DNA of 64,000 nt from Zhongshania marina (GTDB taxonomy: Bacteria > Pseudomonadota > Gammaproteobacteria > Pseudomonadales > Spongiibacteraceae). The stretch is taken from the NCBI RefSeq assembly GCF_002915595.1, contig NZ_PQGG01000028.1, forward strand, positions 1 to 64,000, in the 5' to 3' direction. Of the stretch, positions 1 to 9,015 are shown piece by piece (within the stretch, counting starts at the first letter, position 1; each line of letters opens with the position of its first letter). A model generated the notes under the pieces. The model ran no database searches. It was not told the DNA's origin and was given only the letters and a program-made list of their open reading frames with translations. The position numbers and the translations under genes were made by a program.

Positions 1-20
1 ACCCGTGGTGCATTTAGGAA
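1..20 (+). repeat. left terminal inverted repeat of the IS
   Basis: ACCCGTGGTGCATTTAGGAA matches the reverse complement of 953-972 at 19 of 20 positions. Confidence 0.93.
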
Positions 21-889
21 ATGACCACTTTCAGGTTGTTTAATTTATTCCCTTCACGTTGGTTGAACCATTGAATTAATGTGAGGGACGCTATCTTTGT
101 CACAATTCTGCGCGAAATACCCTTGAACGATTTTGCATAATTCCGCCGTATCATGAACTGGTCACAAAGTTGTGAAAACAATGTTTCGATCCGCTTTCTG
201 GCTTTACGATATTTAGCCGGAAAGTCTCTAAACTCTTTCTGGTTCTTTCGCATCGGTGTTTGCAAATTGATACAACTTGATGAAAATAAATCTGTTTGCC
301 AAACTCTGCTCAAATACCCTTTATCGCCAATCAAAACACAATTGTTTAACTGGCCTTCAATATCGTTTAGGTAATGGATGTCATGAACCGAAGCCTTTGA
401 TATATCGTACATTTTTAACACGCCACTCGGTGAGCAAACCGCGTGTAACTTATAGCCAAAGTAGCGCATATTTTGTGCTGCACAAAAACCAAAATCTGGC
501 GAGCTAGATTCAAATTCTTGGCAAATTTTACTGCGATTAGATCGACTCATTTTACACACTTCCAATGGCATGCTATCGACAATATTTATATCGTTATCAA
601 CATCTAATCGCGTGACAATAGCGCTTCTGATTTCTTCTAATTTAAAACTCAACCTTCGCGCTCTTCTGTTATAAACGGAGCGCTCAATTTTCCCATTGAT
701 GCACGCAGGCAGCTGTTTGAACAAAAAGTGTTCTGAATCAATGCCCAGTGTTTCAGCTGCAAGACTGAGCGCGAGTAGCTCCTTATCGCTTAGCTTAGGT
801 GTTCTGATTTGATTCAAAAAATTATCGGCTGGCTCAATTTCGTGCAAAAGAGACAGAATTTTGCTATAAACGCTGTGTAAGTTACTCAT
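14..889 (-). CDS. IS982-family transposase
   Basis: DDE transposase of 291 residues, a normal length for the IS982 family, which uses a single ORF without frameshifting. The catalytic acidic residues can be placed in the motifs DSMPLEVC (about residue 105), GDKGY (about 188) and RKRIETLF (about 232). There is no internal stop or truncation, so the enzyme could be active. Translation starts at an ATG just inside the right inverted repeat, and the stop lies within the left repeat region, so the gene fills the element. Mobility of this copy is inferred from intactness, not shown. Confidence 0.95.
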   Translation of the reverse strand: MSNLHSVYSKILSLLHEIEPADNFLNQIRTPKLSDKELLALSLAAETLGIDSEHFLFKQLPACINGKIERSVYNRRARRLSFKLEEIRSAIVTRLDVDNDINIVDSMPLEVCKMSRSNRSKICQEFESSSPDFGFCAAQNMRYFGYKLHAVCSPSGVLKMYDISKASVHDIHYLNDIEGQLNNCVLIGDKGYLSRVWQTDLFSSSCINLQTPMRKNQKEFRDFPAKYRKARKRIETLFSQLCDQFMIRRNYAKSFKGISRRIVTKIASLTLIQWFNQREGNKLNNLKVVIS

Positions 890-952
890 CTCGTTACCAT
901 TTTTCTCGTAAACTAATGATAACCTCTTTATGAGGGTGAGTAACTTACCTCC

Positions 953-972
953 TTCCTAAATGCACTACGGGT
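953..972 (-). repeat. right terminal inverted repeat of the IS
   Basis: TTCCTAAATGCACTACGGGT pairs with the left end at 19 of 20 positions. This end lies upstream of the transposase, so it should also carry the transposase promoter. Confidence 0.93.
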
Positions 973-1062
973 TATGTATATTCACTCCGATAAGTGATGC
1001 GTAATAGTTACATTTCCCCCTTAGTTTGAATTCTACGACGCTGATGAGTCTCTAGAGTTTGT

Positions 1063-1068
1063 TATACT
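1063..1068 (+). promoter_or_regulatory. candidate -10 box of miaE
   Basis: TATACT stands 31 bp before the miaE ATG. A -35 match at the right spacing is weak (CTGATG at 1041-1046), so this is a tentative promoter. It lies outside the IS, so miaE need not depend on the element for expression. Confidence 0.35.
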
Positions 1069-1099
1069 GCCGCCGTTTTTATTATCTGGATGCGAGTTC

Positions 1100-1708
1100 A
1101 TGTCAGTCGATATTAGTGAGATTTTAGCGTTTCTACCCTGTGAAACCCCGCAGGGATGGGTTGATGCGGCTTTGGCTCACCCAGAGGAAATGCTAATAGA
1201 TCACGCTAACTGTGAGAAAAAAGCAGCAGGCACGGCGCTGAATTTAATGTTTCGCTATGTCGACAAGCCAGATCTATTAAATCGCATGTCTAAGCTTGCT
1301 CGTGAGGAGTTGCGCCATTTTGAGCAGGTGATGGCGATTATGAAAAAACGTGGTATAGGCTACCGACATTTGTCGTCGGCGCGCTACGCCAACGGTCTGC
1401 GTGCAGAGGCGCGCACCAGCGAGCCACATAAATTGATTGATATTTTGATTATCGGCGCCTTGATTGAAGCGCGTTCCTGTGAGCGATTTTCTCGCATTGC
1501 ACCATTGCTCGATACCGAATTGAGCGCCTTTTATACCTCGTTATTAAAATCTGAATCTCGCCATTTTAAAGATTATCTGACCTTGGCTGAACGCTACGCC
1601 ACGGAAGATATTCAGCCGCGGATTGATTTATTTAAGCGTAAAGAACAGCTTTTAATTGAAACAGAAGATGAGGTGTTCCGTTTTCACAGTGGGCCCTTAG
1701 CAGCTTAA
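1100..1708 (+). CDS. miaE: tRNA-(2-methylthio-N6-isopentenyl-A37) hydroxylase MiaE
   Basis: Nonheme diiron monooxygenase that hydroxylates the isopentenyl group of ms2i6A37 in tRNAs reading UNN codons. The 202 residues are family length and carry a ferritin-like four-helix set of iron ligands: E39 in the first helix, E70 and H73 in EELRHFEQ, E123 in LIEARSCERF, and E152/H155 in SESRHF. The start is an ATG with no competing in-frame start nearby. It is monocistronic, with the IS982 element directly upstream and nasT convergent 16 bp downstream. The family is patchily distributed in Gammaproteobacteria. Identification is secure from the paired ExxH motifs and full-length match. Confidence 0.95.
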   Translation: MSVDISEILAFLPCETPQGWVDAALAHPEEMLIDHANCEKKAAGTALNLMFRYVDKPDLLNRMSKLAREELRHFEQVMAIMKKRGIGYRHLSSARYANGLRAEARTSEPHKLIDILIIGALIEARSCERFSRIAPLLDTELSAFYTSLLKSESRHFKDYLTLAERYATEDIQPRIDLFKRKEQLLIETEDEVFRFHSGPLAA

Positions 1709-1724
1709 TTGCGATGGCGTGTTT

Positions 1725-2294
1725 TTATATAAATGACCCTGTTTCTACTAGCTGACGGGCAACTTCGGTGATGGTGCGGCCTTGCCGGTTAGCATTTTTA
1801 CTCAGTAAGTCGGTGGCTTGCTCTTCGGTAAGTCCGTAAGTTTCGGTAATAAATTTCTTGGCATTATTTAAAACTTGGCGCGCATCTATTTCTGGTTTTA
1901 AAGATTGAATTTCAGAACGCAAGTGCTCAATGCTGTAGAAATAACTTAGGGTGATATCGATTAGCGACTGCAGCAGTTTTGTTGGGATATTGTCGATGGC
2001 ATAAATGCTAATTCCCGCGTCGGCGGCAAGTCTATTGATACTTTCTGAGCGAGCATTTCCTAATTTTATAACCGTGCGCGGGCTGGCTTTATTAAGCTGT
2101 GCCAAATGTTCCAAGGTGTCGCGGTTGGGAGAATTGGTGTCAACCAGGATGATTTCAGGGTGCATTTCTCCGACGAGTTGGTAGATATCAGTGTTGTGAT
2201 TGTTGAGCTTAATAAGTTCGATACCAGTCCATGCCAAAATCGGCTCAAGCTTATTTGCACGGGTATCGTCGATATCTATCAGCAATACTTTCAT
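1725..2294 (-). CDS. nasT: ANTAR-domain response regulator, NasT type
   Basis: A receiver-like N-terminal domain (residues 1-120, beginning MKVLLIDIDD) is followed by a short coiled coil and an ANTAR RNA-binding domain (about 130-185; AKKFITETYGLTEEQA followed by a second helix with RQGRTITEVA). NasT proteins bind leader hairpins and prevent termination ahead of nitrate assimilation operons. The gene lies 8 bp after nasS on the same strand, so they form an operon, and NasS normally sequesters NasT until nitrate or nitrite binds. The segment that usually carries the phospho-acceptor reads IILVDTNSPN, so a phosphorylatable Asp at D51 remains possible. No nitrate assimilation target operon lies in the window. 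Confidence 0.88.
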   Translation of the reverse strand: MKVLLIDIDDTRANKLEPILAWTGIELIKLNNHNTDIYQLVGEMHPEIILVDTNSPNRDTLEHLAQLNKASPRTVIKLGNARSESINRLAADAGISIYAIDNIPTKLLQSLIDITLSYFYSIEHLRSEIQSLKPEIDARQVLNNAKKFITETYGLTEEQATDLLSKNANRQGRTITEVARQLVETGSFI

Positions 2295-2302
2295 ATGAGT
2301 AA

Positions 2303-3601
2303 TTATGCCTCTTTCTGAATATTAATTAGTCGCAGTGCTGGAATATCTGCCTTGGATAAACTCTGTTGTTCCAAGTATTTAATGATGCCGCCAACGCTTA
2401 TGACTTGCCCGTCTAGGAACTGATTGGGGCCGATGTGTTGCGACTTCATTAGCATGTTTTTCTCGTGTAAATTGCCTTCCGTTTTTCTGTCTATGCTCGG
2501 GCTTTCAAGTCCGATAGCGGCGGCGGCGATACGAAACAGCGCAGGTTTATATACGGCGGCAACGGTCTCCTCGATGTTAATTGGCGTAGTTAGCTGGCCC
2601 CAGCGATACATTTGTGAAATAAACCACTCAGCATGATTAAGCCAAGGAAAGTTGGCGGAATAGCGGTGGAAAACGTGGAAATCTTCGACTTTTTCTGGAA
2701 GTTGACCGTGGTGTTTGAGGGACAGTCCTTGTAGTGAGAGCGCTACCGTTTCTTCGGGGAGTGCGATGTACGGCGCTTGGCTGATCATTTTTGCGGTGGT
2801 TTTGCGATTTTCTTTTTTGTCTAACCAAATACAGGCTTTGAGTAAGGCTCTTAAGATGGCTTGATGGGTCACTGGATTTTCGTTGGCCCAGCTCTCACTT
2901 ACGGCAAATACTTTTTCTGGGCTGTTGTTCCAAAGTTGGTATTTGGTGGCGACAACATGGCCAAGCTGTTGCTGCACCGCAAGGGTATTCCAAGGCTCCC
3001 CAACACAGAAGCCGTGGATGTCGCCGTCGGTCATGGCGGTAACCATTTTGGGCGGTGGAATGACGACAATTTCGATATCGCGGTCTGGATCTATTCCGGC
3101 GCTAGCAAGCCAGTAGCGCAGCTCGTAACTTTGGGTAGAGCAGGGGTAAACCACCCCAAAACGTAGCTTTGGTCGCTTGCTGCGTTTGTTTTCCTCAATA
3201 ACACATTGCAGTGCCTGAGCGGCAATTAGCGGGCTGAATTCGCTGCGCGGGTCTATTGCGTAGAGGTGTTCGTAAAGGTCGTTGTTTACAGTAATGGCGT
3301 TGCCGTTTAAGTCCAGCACCATTGCGCTAATCATGTCGATTTTGGGGCCGCCTATACCTAGGCGAGAGGCGACGGGGATAGATGCGAGCATTTGTGCGCC
3401 ATCCAGTATGCCTAATCCCACTTTGTCGCGTATGCCTGCCCAAGAGGCTTCTCTGGAGAGTGTGACATTCAAACCCTCATTGCGGAAATAGCCTTTTTCA
3501 TGGGCTATGACCAGCGGGGCGCAATCCGTTAACGGTATAAAGCCGAGAGTTATGTCGGCCTTTTCGATTCGAAGTCCATTTTTATTATTGATAACTGCCA
3601 T
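2303..3601 (-). CDS. nasS: NasS-like nitrate/nitrite sensor (NrtA/CmpA-type binding protein)
   Basis: A 432-residue protein of the NrtA/SsuA-like periplasmic binding fold (LGFIPLTDCAPLVIAHEKGYF at the start of the domain). It has no signal peptide or lipobox, which distinguishes cytoplasmic NasS sensors from NrtA transport components. Its coupling to the ANTAR gene downstream supports the NasS role: it holds NasT inactive and releases it when nitrate or nitrite binds. The C-terminal 50 residues after the binding domain are variable. An SD-like GGAG lies 11 bases before the ATG. The alternative, a CmpA-type bicarbonate binder, is unlikely because there are no ABC transporter genes nearby. Confidence 0.85.
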   Translation of the reverse strand: MAVINNKNGLRIEKADITLGFIPLTDCAPLVIAHEKGYFRNEGLNVTLSREASWAGIRDKVGLGILDGAQMLASIPVASRLGIGGPKIDMISAMVLDLNGNAITVNNDLYEHLYAIDPRSEFSPLIAAQALQCVIEENKRSKRPKLRFGVVYPCSTQSYELRYWLASAGIDPDRDIEIVVIPPPKMVTAMTDGDIHGFCVGEPWNTLAVQQQLGHVVATKYQLWNNSPEKVFAVSESWANENPVTHQAILRALLKACIWLDKKENRKTTAKMISQAPYIALPEETVALSLQGLSLKHHGQLPEKVEDFHVFHRYSANFPWLNHAEWFISQMYRWGQLTTPINIEETVAAVYKPALFRIAAAAIGLESPSIDRKTEGNLHEKNMLMKSQHIGPNQFLDGQVISVGGIIKYLEQQSLSKADIPALRLINIQKEA

Positions 3602-3603
3602 TG

Positions 3604-3942
3604 CTAAGCTCCAGTTGCCTTCTTAAGCGGTAATTCTTCTGGTGAATTTGGTTCTGCAGGTCGAAGTTCGGGTAGGTTTTTCTCGCTAGTTACGCTGCTT
3701 TTTGCTTTCTTTTGGTGCAGGAAGATCTGCTTCGCAGCAGGGTATTGCTGTTTGTTTGAGTGATCACCTATAAATTCTATCTGATTGAATTTGAAATAGT
3801 TTAGGCTTGGTGAGCATTCTGATCTGTTCGCATCGATGCCTGTTCGCAGTGTAATTTTCGCGATTTTATCCGTCCATGTGGCGTTCTTTGTTACGGTAGG
3901 CCATGCATTCGCAGAGCCACTGTCTAGAGTTTCGGTATTCAT
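3604..3942 (-). CDS. doubtful small ORF upstream of nasS
   Basis: An open frame of 112 codons from an ATG at 3942 ends 2 bp before nasS. The predicted protein is polar, rich in Pro, Lys and Ser, and lacks any domain or signal I recognise. The frame can be extended to a TTG at 4005. Composition looks more like untranslated leader than protein. It is listed only because the stop abuts the nasS start, as in a translationally coupled leader gene. Codon-usage analysis or conservation in relatives would settle it. Confidence 0.2.
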   Translation of the reverse strand: MNTETLDSGSANAWPTVTKNATWTDKIAKITLRTGIDANRSECSPSLNYFKFNQIEFIGDHSNKQQYPAAKQIFLHQKKAKSSVTSEKNLPELRPAEPNSPEELPLKKATGA

Positions 3943-4141
3943 CTCTACCACAGTGGGTTTTATTCCTGAGGGCGTACCCCATTGAAGCTGTGGTAGGTAT
4001 TGCAAGTTGCGAGCCTCGTTTAGTATCTGTGCCGAACGTCACGTTAGTGCTTTGGTGTATTTCTGCTTCGGCAGTGTGATGTTTCTGTGCAATATAAAGT
4101 TTGCGTGACCACAAAGTATTGCACTGCTATTACACAAATAA

Positions 4142-4157
4142 GCACAATTTGGGCCAA
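4142..4157 (-). promoter_or_regulatory. possible sigma-54 promoter for nasST
   Basis: Read on the minus strand, TTGGCCCAAATTGTGC has the GG and GC doublets separated by 10 bases, as in the -24/-12 consensus (TGGCAC-N5-TTGC), with two mismatches in the conserved positions. Nitrogen control of nitrate assimilation by NtrC makes it plausible, but one such match in a window this size can arise by chance. The start site would be near 4130, implying a leader of about 530 nt. Confidence 0.25.
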
Positions 4158-4350
4158 AATTTCATATTGTTAGCGGGTTTCCTGTTCTTCCCTGTCTGGT
4201 AGGCTGCAGTAGGAGAGTTGGTGCATTAGATTGTGGAGTTTACTGGGGTGCATATTTCGCTGGCGGCATAAATGTGCACTTTACTGATGCAGTTTTTTGT
4301 GAGCACCTGCGGTATCTCCTCAGTGGTGCTTAGTTGAGAGGTGCCGCGGC

Positions 4351-5073
4351 CTACAAGGGGCTGGAGTGCAGGGAAAGTGAACCGCTTTCGTCTGTCAAAT
4401 ACCACACATTGCTATCCCAGTCGCCAAGTACAATGCGCTCTGCTTTGATGTTGTCGCTTGTTATTGGGTGTCGATTTGGTCTGTGGGTGTGGCCGTGGAT
4501 CATTCGTGTGCAGCCGTACTCTTTTAATGCGGCGACAACTGCGTCGGCATTAACGTCCATGATATCTTCGGCTTTATTGCTATTCGCTTCGTTGCTGGCC
4601 ATGCGCAGGTGTTTGGCTATCGCGCGGCGCTCTTCAAGTGGTTTGCTGAGGGCGTCTTGCTGCCATGCCGGTGAGCGCAGCATTTTTCTAAATTGCATAT
4701 ATTGCTGATCGTCAGTACACAGGCTGTCACCGTGCATTAGCAAGGTTTTCTCGCCAGCTAGGGTAATGACCGTTGGATCTGTGATGAGTTGGGCGCCGAC
4801 CTCAGCACAAAAGGTGTTACCAAGAAGAAAATCTCGATTGCCGTGCATGATGTAAACCGCCACACCTTGCTTGCTGACGGTGCTTAGCGTCTTTTTTACT
4901 GATTCTATTAATGCCGAACTGTCGTCGTCACCAATCCAGCTTTCAAAGAAGTCGCCGAGTATGTATAGGGCTTTTGCCTTGATGGCATGGCTCTGTAGGA
5001 AGTCAAAAAACGCCCGGGTGATATCCGGGCGCGTTTCATCCAGATGTAGGTCTGAGATAAAGAGTGTGGTCAT
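4351..5073 (-). CDS. lpxH: UDP-2,3-diacylglucosamine diphosphatase LpxH
   Basis: Peripheral inner-membrane calcineurin-like pyrophosphatase that cleaves UDP-2,3-diacylglucosamine to lipid X and UMP in lipid A synthesis. The metal-binding motifs are all present in order: SDLHL (7-11), GDFFESW (about 41), GNRD (78-81), MHGDSLC (about 113) and GHTHRP (about 194). Length of 240 matches the E. coli enzyme. It follows ppiB by 7 bp on the same strand, an arrangement common in Gammaproteobacteria, so the two are probably co-transcribed. Confidence 0.96.
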   Translation of the reverse strand: MTTLFISDLHLDETRPDITRAFFDFLQSHAIKAKALYILGDFFESWIGDDDSSALIESVKKTLSTVSKQGVAVYIMHGNRDFLLGNTFCAEVGAQLITDPTVITLAGEKTLLMHGDSLCTDDQQYMQFRKMLRSPAWQQDALSKPLEERRAIAKHLRMASNEANSNKAEDIMDVNADAVVAALKEYGCTRMIHGHTHRPNRHPITSDNIKAERIVLGDWDSNVWYLTDESGSLSLHSSPL

Positions 5074-5080
5074 GTGGGGA

Positions 5081-5575
5081 TTAATCTACCCACACGGCTT
5101 TTTCAATAACTACATCTTCGGCGGGCACGTCTTGATGACCGGCAACGCTGGTGGTTTTAACCCCTTTGATTTGATTTACAACGTCCATACCGTCTACGAC
5201 TTTAGCGAACACGGCGTATCCCCAGCCCTGCATGGTTTTGCTGCTGTGGTTTAGGAAGTCGTTGTTCTTTACATTGATAAAGAACTGCGAGCTAGCAGAG
5301 TGAGGGTCAGAGGTGCGGGCCATTGACAGGGTGCCGATGTCATTTTTTAAGCCGTTATCAGCTTCGTTTTCGATAGGGGCGCGGCTTGCTTTTTGTTTCA
5401 TGCCTGGCTCAAAACCGCCGCCTTGGAGCATAAAGCCGTCGATAACGCGGTGAAAAATAGTGCCATCATAGTAGCCGTCGACAACGTATTGCTTGAAGTT
5501 TTCAGAGGTTTTAGGTGCGTTTTCGAAGTCTAGCTCAACCTTGATGTCGCCGAAATTTGTAGTGAAGATAATCAT
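5081..5575 (-). CDS. ppiB: cytoplasmic peptidyl-prolyl isomerase B (cyclophilin)
   Basis: A single cyclophilin domain of 164 residues without a signal peptide, the PpiB form. Core motifs [13 protein letters not shown] (about 41-53), [17 protein letters not shown] (about 86-102) and the YAVFAKVV segment (about 119) include the catalytic Arg and the Gln/Phe substrate pocket. It catalyses proline cis-trans isomerisation during protein folding. It is divergent from glnS and upstream of lpxH. A second, exported cyclophilin is encoded at 16283-16852. Confidence 0.96.
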   Translation of the reverse strand: MIIFTTNFGDIKVELDFENAPKTSENFKQYVVDGYYDGTIFHRVIDGFMLQGGGFEPGMKQKASRAPIENEADNGLKNDIGTLSMARTSDPHSASSQFFINVKNNDFLNHSSKTMQGWGYAVFAKVVDGMDVVNQIKGVKTTSVAGHQDVPAEDVVIEKAVWVD

Positions 5576-5613
5576 TTACGCTGATCTCGCTTATAACCGG
5601 AAATTAAAGCCGC

Positions 5614-5619
5614 TATAAT
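5614..5619 (+). promoter_or_regulatory. candidate -10 box of glnS
   Basis: A perfect TATAAT lies in the 159 bp ppiB-glnS divergent gap. The -35 candidate 17 bp upstream (TTATAA, 5591-5596) is weak, so start-site mapping is needed. Confidence 0.35.
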
Positions 5620-5734
5620 AAGGCTTTTGGCTGCGAGGCGAAACCAGCGCTAAGTCTTTGTGCTTATCGCATATTTAGCTGCGGCCTCGGCTACTTAGCT
5701 TTTATCGCCGATTTTGACCATTTGGAACCCATCA

Positions 5735-7414
5735 ATGACTGACAATGCAGTATCTGGCAATAATTTTCTACGCTCTATCGTAAAAGAAGACATCGCCTCT
5801 GGTCGTTTGAGTGGTGAGCTCATTACCCGCTTTCCACCTGAGCCAAACGGCTTTTTACATATTGGTCACGCCAAATCGATATGTCTGAATTTTGGGCTTG
5901 CGCAGCAGTTTGGCGGGCGCTGTCATCTGCGTTTTGATGACACCAATCCCGCAAAAGAAGAGCAGGCCTATATAGACGCGATTCAAGAAGATATTCGGTG
6001 GCTTGGTTTTGAGTGGTCTGGGCCGATTCGTTATGCCTCGGATTATTTCGATACGCTATATGAATATGCGCTGCATTTGATTCGCGAAGGAAATGCCTAT
6101 GTCTGCGACTTAAGCGCCGACGAAGCCCGTGAATATCGCGGTACTTTGACCGAGGCAGGTAAAAATAGCCCTTACCGAGATCGTAGCGTCGAAGAAAACT
6201 TGGCCCTGTTTACGGGCATGCGCAATGGCGACTTTGAAGAGGGTAGTCGGGTGCTGCGCGCCAAAATTGATATGACGGCGCCAAATATTAATCTGCGCGA
6301 CCCCATCATCTATCGTATTCGCAAAGTGAGTCATCATCAGACCGCCGATAAATGGTGTATTTACCCGACCTACGATTTCACCCACGGTCAGTCCGACGCA
6401 TTAGAAGGGATAACCCATTCTATCTGCACCTTAGAATTTGAAGATCATCGCCCCTTGTATGAGTGGTTTATTGCCAATTTGCCGGTGCCGGCACAGCCCA
6501 AGCAATACGAATTTGCGCGATTGAATGTGAATTACACCGTCACCAGTAAACGTAAATTGAAAATGTTGGTTGATGAAAAGGTTGTCGATGGTTGGGATGA
6601 CCCCCGTATGCCAACCATCGCGGGCATGCGCCGCCGTGGTTTTACACCAGCTTCGCTGCGGCATTTTTGCGATATGGTGGGTGTTGCTCGCAGCGAGGGT
6701 GTTGTTGATGTGGCGATGCTTGAGCACGCTATTCGCGATGACCTCGATAAAAATGCACCGCGGGCCATGTGTGTTATGGACCCGCTGAAAATCGTTATTA
6801 CCAATTACCCTGAAGATAAAGTGGAGTGGCTCACTGCGCCAGGACATCCAAATAGAGATGATCTTGGTGAGCGAAGTCTGCCCTTTAGTCGTGAGGTTTT
6901 CATTGAGCGCGATGACTTTCGTGAAGAGGCCAACAAGAAGTTTAAACGCTTGGTCTTAGGTAAAAAGGTGCGTTTGCGTAGCGCTTATGTGTTGTTGGCC
7001 GAGTCGGTTGTGAAAGATGAGGCTGGCAATATAGTCGAGGTGCACTGCAGCTATGATGCAGCGACCCACGGTGCCGATCCGGAAGACGGCATTAAGCCAA
7101 AAGGTGTTATTCACTGGGTGTCTGCGAGTCACGGCAAGCAGGCAACCGTTCGCCTTTACGATCGCCTGTTTACCCATGAAGCGCCAGATCGCGGCGGGGA
7201 AGAGTTCCTTGATCACGTTAATCCAGCATCTTTGACAATTGTTGAAAATTGCTGGATTGAGCCGGGCCTCGCCGACGCTGCTCCAGAGGCGAGTTTTCAA
7301 TTTGAGCGCACTGGGTATTTTGTCGCCGACAAAGTCGAGCACAGCAGTGCGGCGCCGGTGTTTAATCGCACGATTGCGTTGCGTGATACATGGGGTAAAG
7401 AGTCGGACGTCTGA
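5735..7414 (+). CDS. glnS: glutaminyl-tRNA synthetase
   Basis: Class I synthetase charging tRNA-Gln, 559 residues, close to the E. coli 554. The signature [15 protein letters not shown] (about 34-48) holds the HIGH motif, and the KMSKS equivalent is VTSKRKL (about 270). The anticodon-binding beta-barrels fill the C-terminal half. The ATG at 5735 is preferred over an in-frame TTG at 5714 because GlnRS proteins begin close to this point. It is co-oriented with cysS 184 bp downstream, with a repeat element between them. Confidence 0.97.
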   Translation: MTDNAVSGNNFLRSIVKEDIASGRLSGELITRFPPEPNGFLHIGHAKSICLNFGLAQQFGGRCHLRFDDTNPAKEEQAYIDAIQEDIRWLGFEWSGPIRYASDYFDTLYEYALHLIREGNAYVCDLSADEAREYRGTLTEAGKNSPYRDRSVEENLALFTGMRNGDFEEGSRVLRAKIDMTAPNINLRDPIIYRIRKVSHHQTADKWCIYPTYDFTHGQSDALEGITHSICTLEFEDHRPLYEWFIANLPVPAQPKQYEFARLNVNYTVTSKRKLKMLVDEKVVDGWDDPRMPTIAGMRRRGFTPASLRHFCDMVGVARSEGVVDVAMLEHAIRDDLDKNAPRAMCVMDPLKIVITNYPEDKVEWLTAPGHPNRDDLGERSLPFSREVFIERDDFREEANKKFKRLVLGKKVRLRSAYVLLAESVVKDEAGNIVEVHCSYDAATHGADPEDGIKPKGVIHWVSASHGKQATVRLYDRLFTHEAPDRGGEEFLDHVNPASLTIVENCWIEPGLADAAPEASFQFERTGYFVADKVEHSSAAPVFNRTIALRDTWGKESDV

Positions 7415-7446
7415 GGTTGGATGTCTGTCGAAAGCGATGGCGTTAG

Positions 7447-7585
7447 ATGCTAGACGGGAGAGGGGAGACGCAAACGCTGTTTTCTCGCTTCGAGTCTGAA
7501 GTCTAGCAGCTGATGGATATAATCAAATTTTTATAACGGGCTTGGGTTGAATTTGACGTTGCGTCTCCCGTCTCCCGTCCAGCAT
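7447..7585. repeat. 27 bp inverted repeat pair, MITE- or REP-like element
   Basis: Two arms of 27 bp (7447-7473 and 7559-7585) are inverted copies agreeing at 25 positions, separated by 85 bp, in the glnS-cysS gap. Each arm contains the internal iteration GACGGGAGA-N-GGGAGACG. It encodes nothing recognisable. The structure suggests a non-autonomous dispersed repeat, but whether it recurs elsewhere in the genome cannot be seen here. Confidence 0.6.
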
Positions 7586-7598
7586 TAAGCGATAATCT

Positions 7599-9002
7599 AT
7601 GACGATTCAAATCTACAACACCCTTAGCCGCAGCAAGCAGCCCTTAGTACCGCTGCAGGACGGTAAAATTAATATGTATGTCTGCGGTATGACGGTGTAT
7701 GACTACTGTCATCTTGGGCATGCGCGGGTGCTGGTGGCCTTTGACGTAATTACGCGGTATTTGCGTGCCAAGGGTTTTGATGTCAATTACGTGCGTAATA
7801 TCACCGATATCGACGATAAAATTTTGCGTCGAGCGGATGAGAATAACGAACCCTTTGAGGCCTTAACCGAGCGCTTTATAAAGGCGATGCATGAGGACGC
7901 GGCGCGGCTAGATATTATGCCGCCAGATCAAGAGCCGCGGGCTACGGCGCATATCGGCGATATTCTCGACATGATTGCACGGCTCATTGAGAAGGGCTTT
8001 GCCTACCTTGCCTCTAATGGTGATGTGTATTATCGCGTAGCGTCCTTCAAAGATTACGGTAAATTGTCGGGCAAAAAGCCCGATGAGTTATTGTCAGGTG
8101 CACGTATCGCCGTAGATGAAGCCAAAGACGACCCCCGCGATTTTGCGCTGTGGAAGTCAGTGAAAGATGGTACAACCAGTTGGCCGTCGCCTTGGGGTAA
8201 CGGACGGCCTGGCTGGCATATAGAATGTTCCGCAATGTCTACCTGCTGCTTGGGTGAAACCTTTGACATTCATGGCGGTGGGCCCGACCTTGTGTTCCCC
8301 CATCATGAAAATGAAATTGCCCAATCCGAAGCCGCCACGGGTAAAACCTATGCGCAAACATGGATGCATGCTGGCGCTGTTAGGGTCGACAACGAAAAAA
8401 TGTCTAAATCTTTGGGCAATTTTTTTACGATTCGTGAAATTCTTGATCGCTATCATCCAGAGGTGGTGCGTTACTTTTTAATCTCCAGTCACTATCGCAG
8501 TGCGATTAATTACTCTGAAGACAATCTGCAAATTGCCAAGCAAAACTTGGAGCGTTTTTACCATGCATTTAAGGGCTTGGAGTACGCGGAGCCGCGTCCT
8601 TACGCTGAGCTAGATAAAGGCGACGAATATGTGCAGCGCTTTGATGCGGCAATGGCTGATGATTTTAATGCGCCGGTTGCGCTGGCTGTTCTTTATGACA
8701 TGGTGCGGGAGCTAAATAGCGCTAAAGAAGCTGCTGACGCAGCGAGGGTTGCCACCTTAGCGACAAACTTGAAATCGCTCGCGGCCTTGCTTGGTGTTTT
8801 GCAATTGTCAGCTGATGCGTTTTTACAATCGGGTAGTGGTGATCAGTTGGCGGCTGCTGAGATTGAAAATTTAATCGCAGAACGGGTGCAGGCTAAAAAG
8901 GATAGGCAATTTGCGCGGGCTGATGAAATCCGCGACTCTCTTAAAGCGCAGGGGGTTATTTTGGAAGACAGTCGCGAGGGTACCACCTGGCGACGCGAGT
9001 AA
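7599..9002 (+). CDS. cysS: cysteinyl-tRNA synthetase
   Basis: Class I synthetase charging tRNA-Cys, 467 residues. The zinc ligand C29 (YVCGMTVYD) precedes the HIGH-type motif CHLGHAR. Further zinc ligands lie in WHIECSAMS (about 207) and HHENEIAQSE (about 232), and KMSKSLGN (about 266) completes the active site. The ATG at 7599 overlaps the end of the inverted repeat element by proximity only. No in-frame disruption. It converges with the vanZ-like gene 13 bp downstream. Confidence 0.97.
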   Translation: MTIQIYNTLSRSKQPLVPLQDGKINMYVCGMTVYDYCHLGHARVLVAFDVITRYLRAKGFDVNYVRNITDIDDKILRRADENNEPFEALTERFIKAMHEDAARLDIMPPDQEPRATAHIGDILDMIARLIEKGFAYLASNGDVYYRVASFKDYGKLSGKKPDELLSGARIAVDEAKDDPRDFALWKSVKDGTTSWPSPWGNGRPGWHIECSAMSTCCLGETFDIHGGGPDLVFPHHENEIAQSEAATGKTYAQTWMHAGAVRVDNEKMSKSLGNFFTIREILDRYHPEVVRYFLISSHYRSAINYSEDNLQIAKQNLERFYHAFKGLEYAEPRPYAELDKGDEYVQRFDAAMADDFNAPVALAVLYDMVRELNSAKEAADAARVATLATNLKSLAALLGVLQLSADAFLQSGSGDQLAAAEIENLIAERVQAKKDRQFARADEIRDSLKAQGVILEDSREGTTWRRE

Positions 9003-9015
9003 GTTTGTTAGAGAA

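Larger units (their letters stand above)
1..972 (-). mobile_element. complete IS982-family insertion sequence
   Basis: A 972 bp element bounded by 20 bp terminal inverted repeats (1-20 and 953-972) that differ at one base, beginning with the ACCC tip usual for IS982 family elements. It holds a single full-length transposase on the minus strand. The element begins at base 1, so the left target duplication lies outside and cannot be checked; the window or contig edge may have been set by this repeat. It ends 127 bp before miaE. Confidence 0.93.
3602..4350. other. 749 bp region between nasS and lpxH with no firm gene
   Basis: The stretch contains only weak overlapping ORFs on the minus strand. 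The part nearest nasS may be a long nasST leader RNA or hold a small gene. The only regulatory signal I can point to is a sigma-54-like element at 4142-4157. I see no clear terminator, tRNA or repeat in it. Confidence 0.6.

Noticed and set aside
3866-4114. Second minus-strand ORF in the nasS upstream gap
   Set aside because: Overlaps the other doubtful ORF in a different frame, has no SD and no recognisable domain.
6431-6847. Minus-strand ORFs within glnS
   Set aside because: Shadows of a full-length GlnRS gene with intact motifs.
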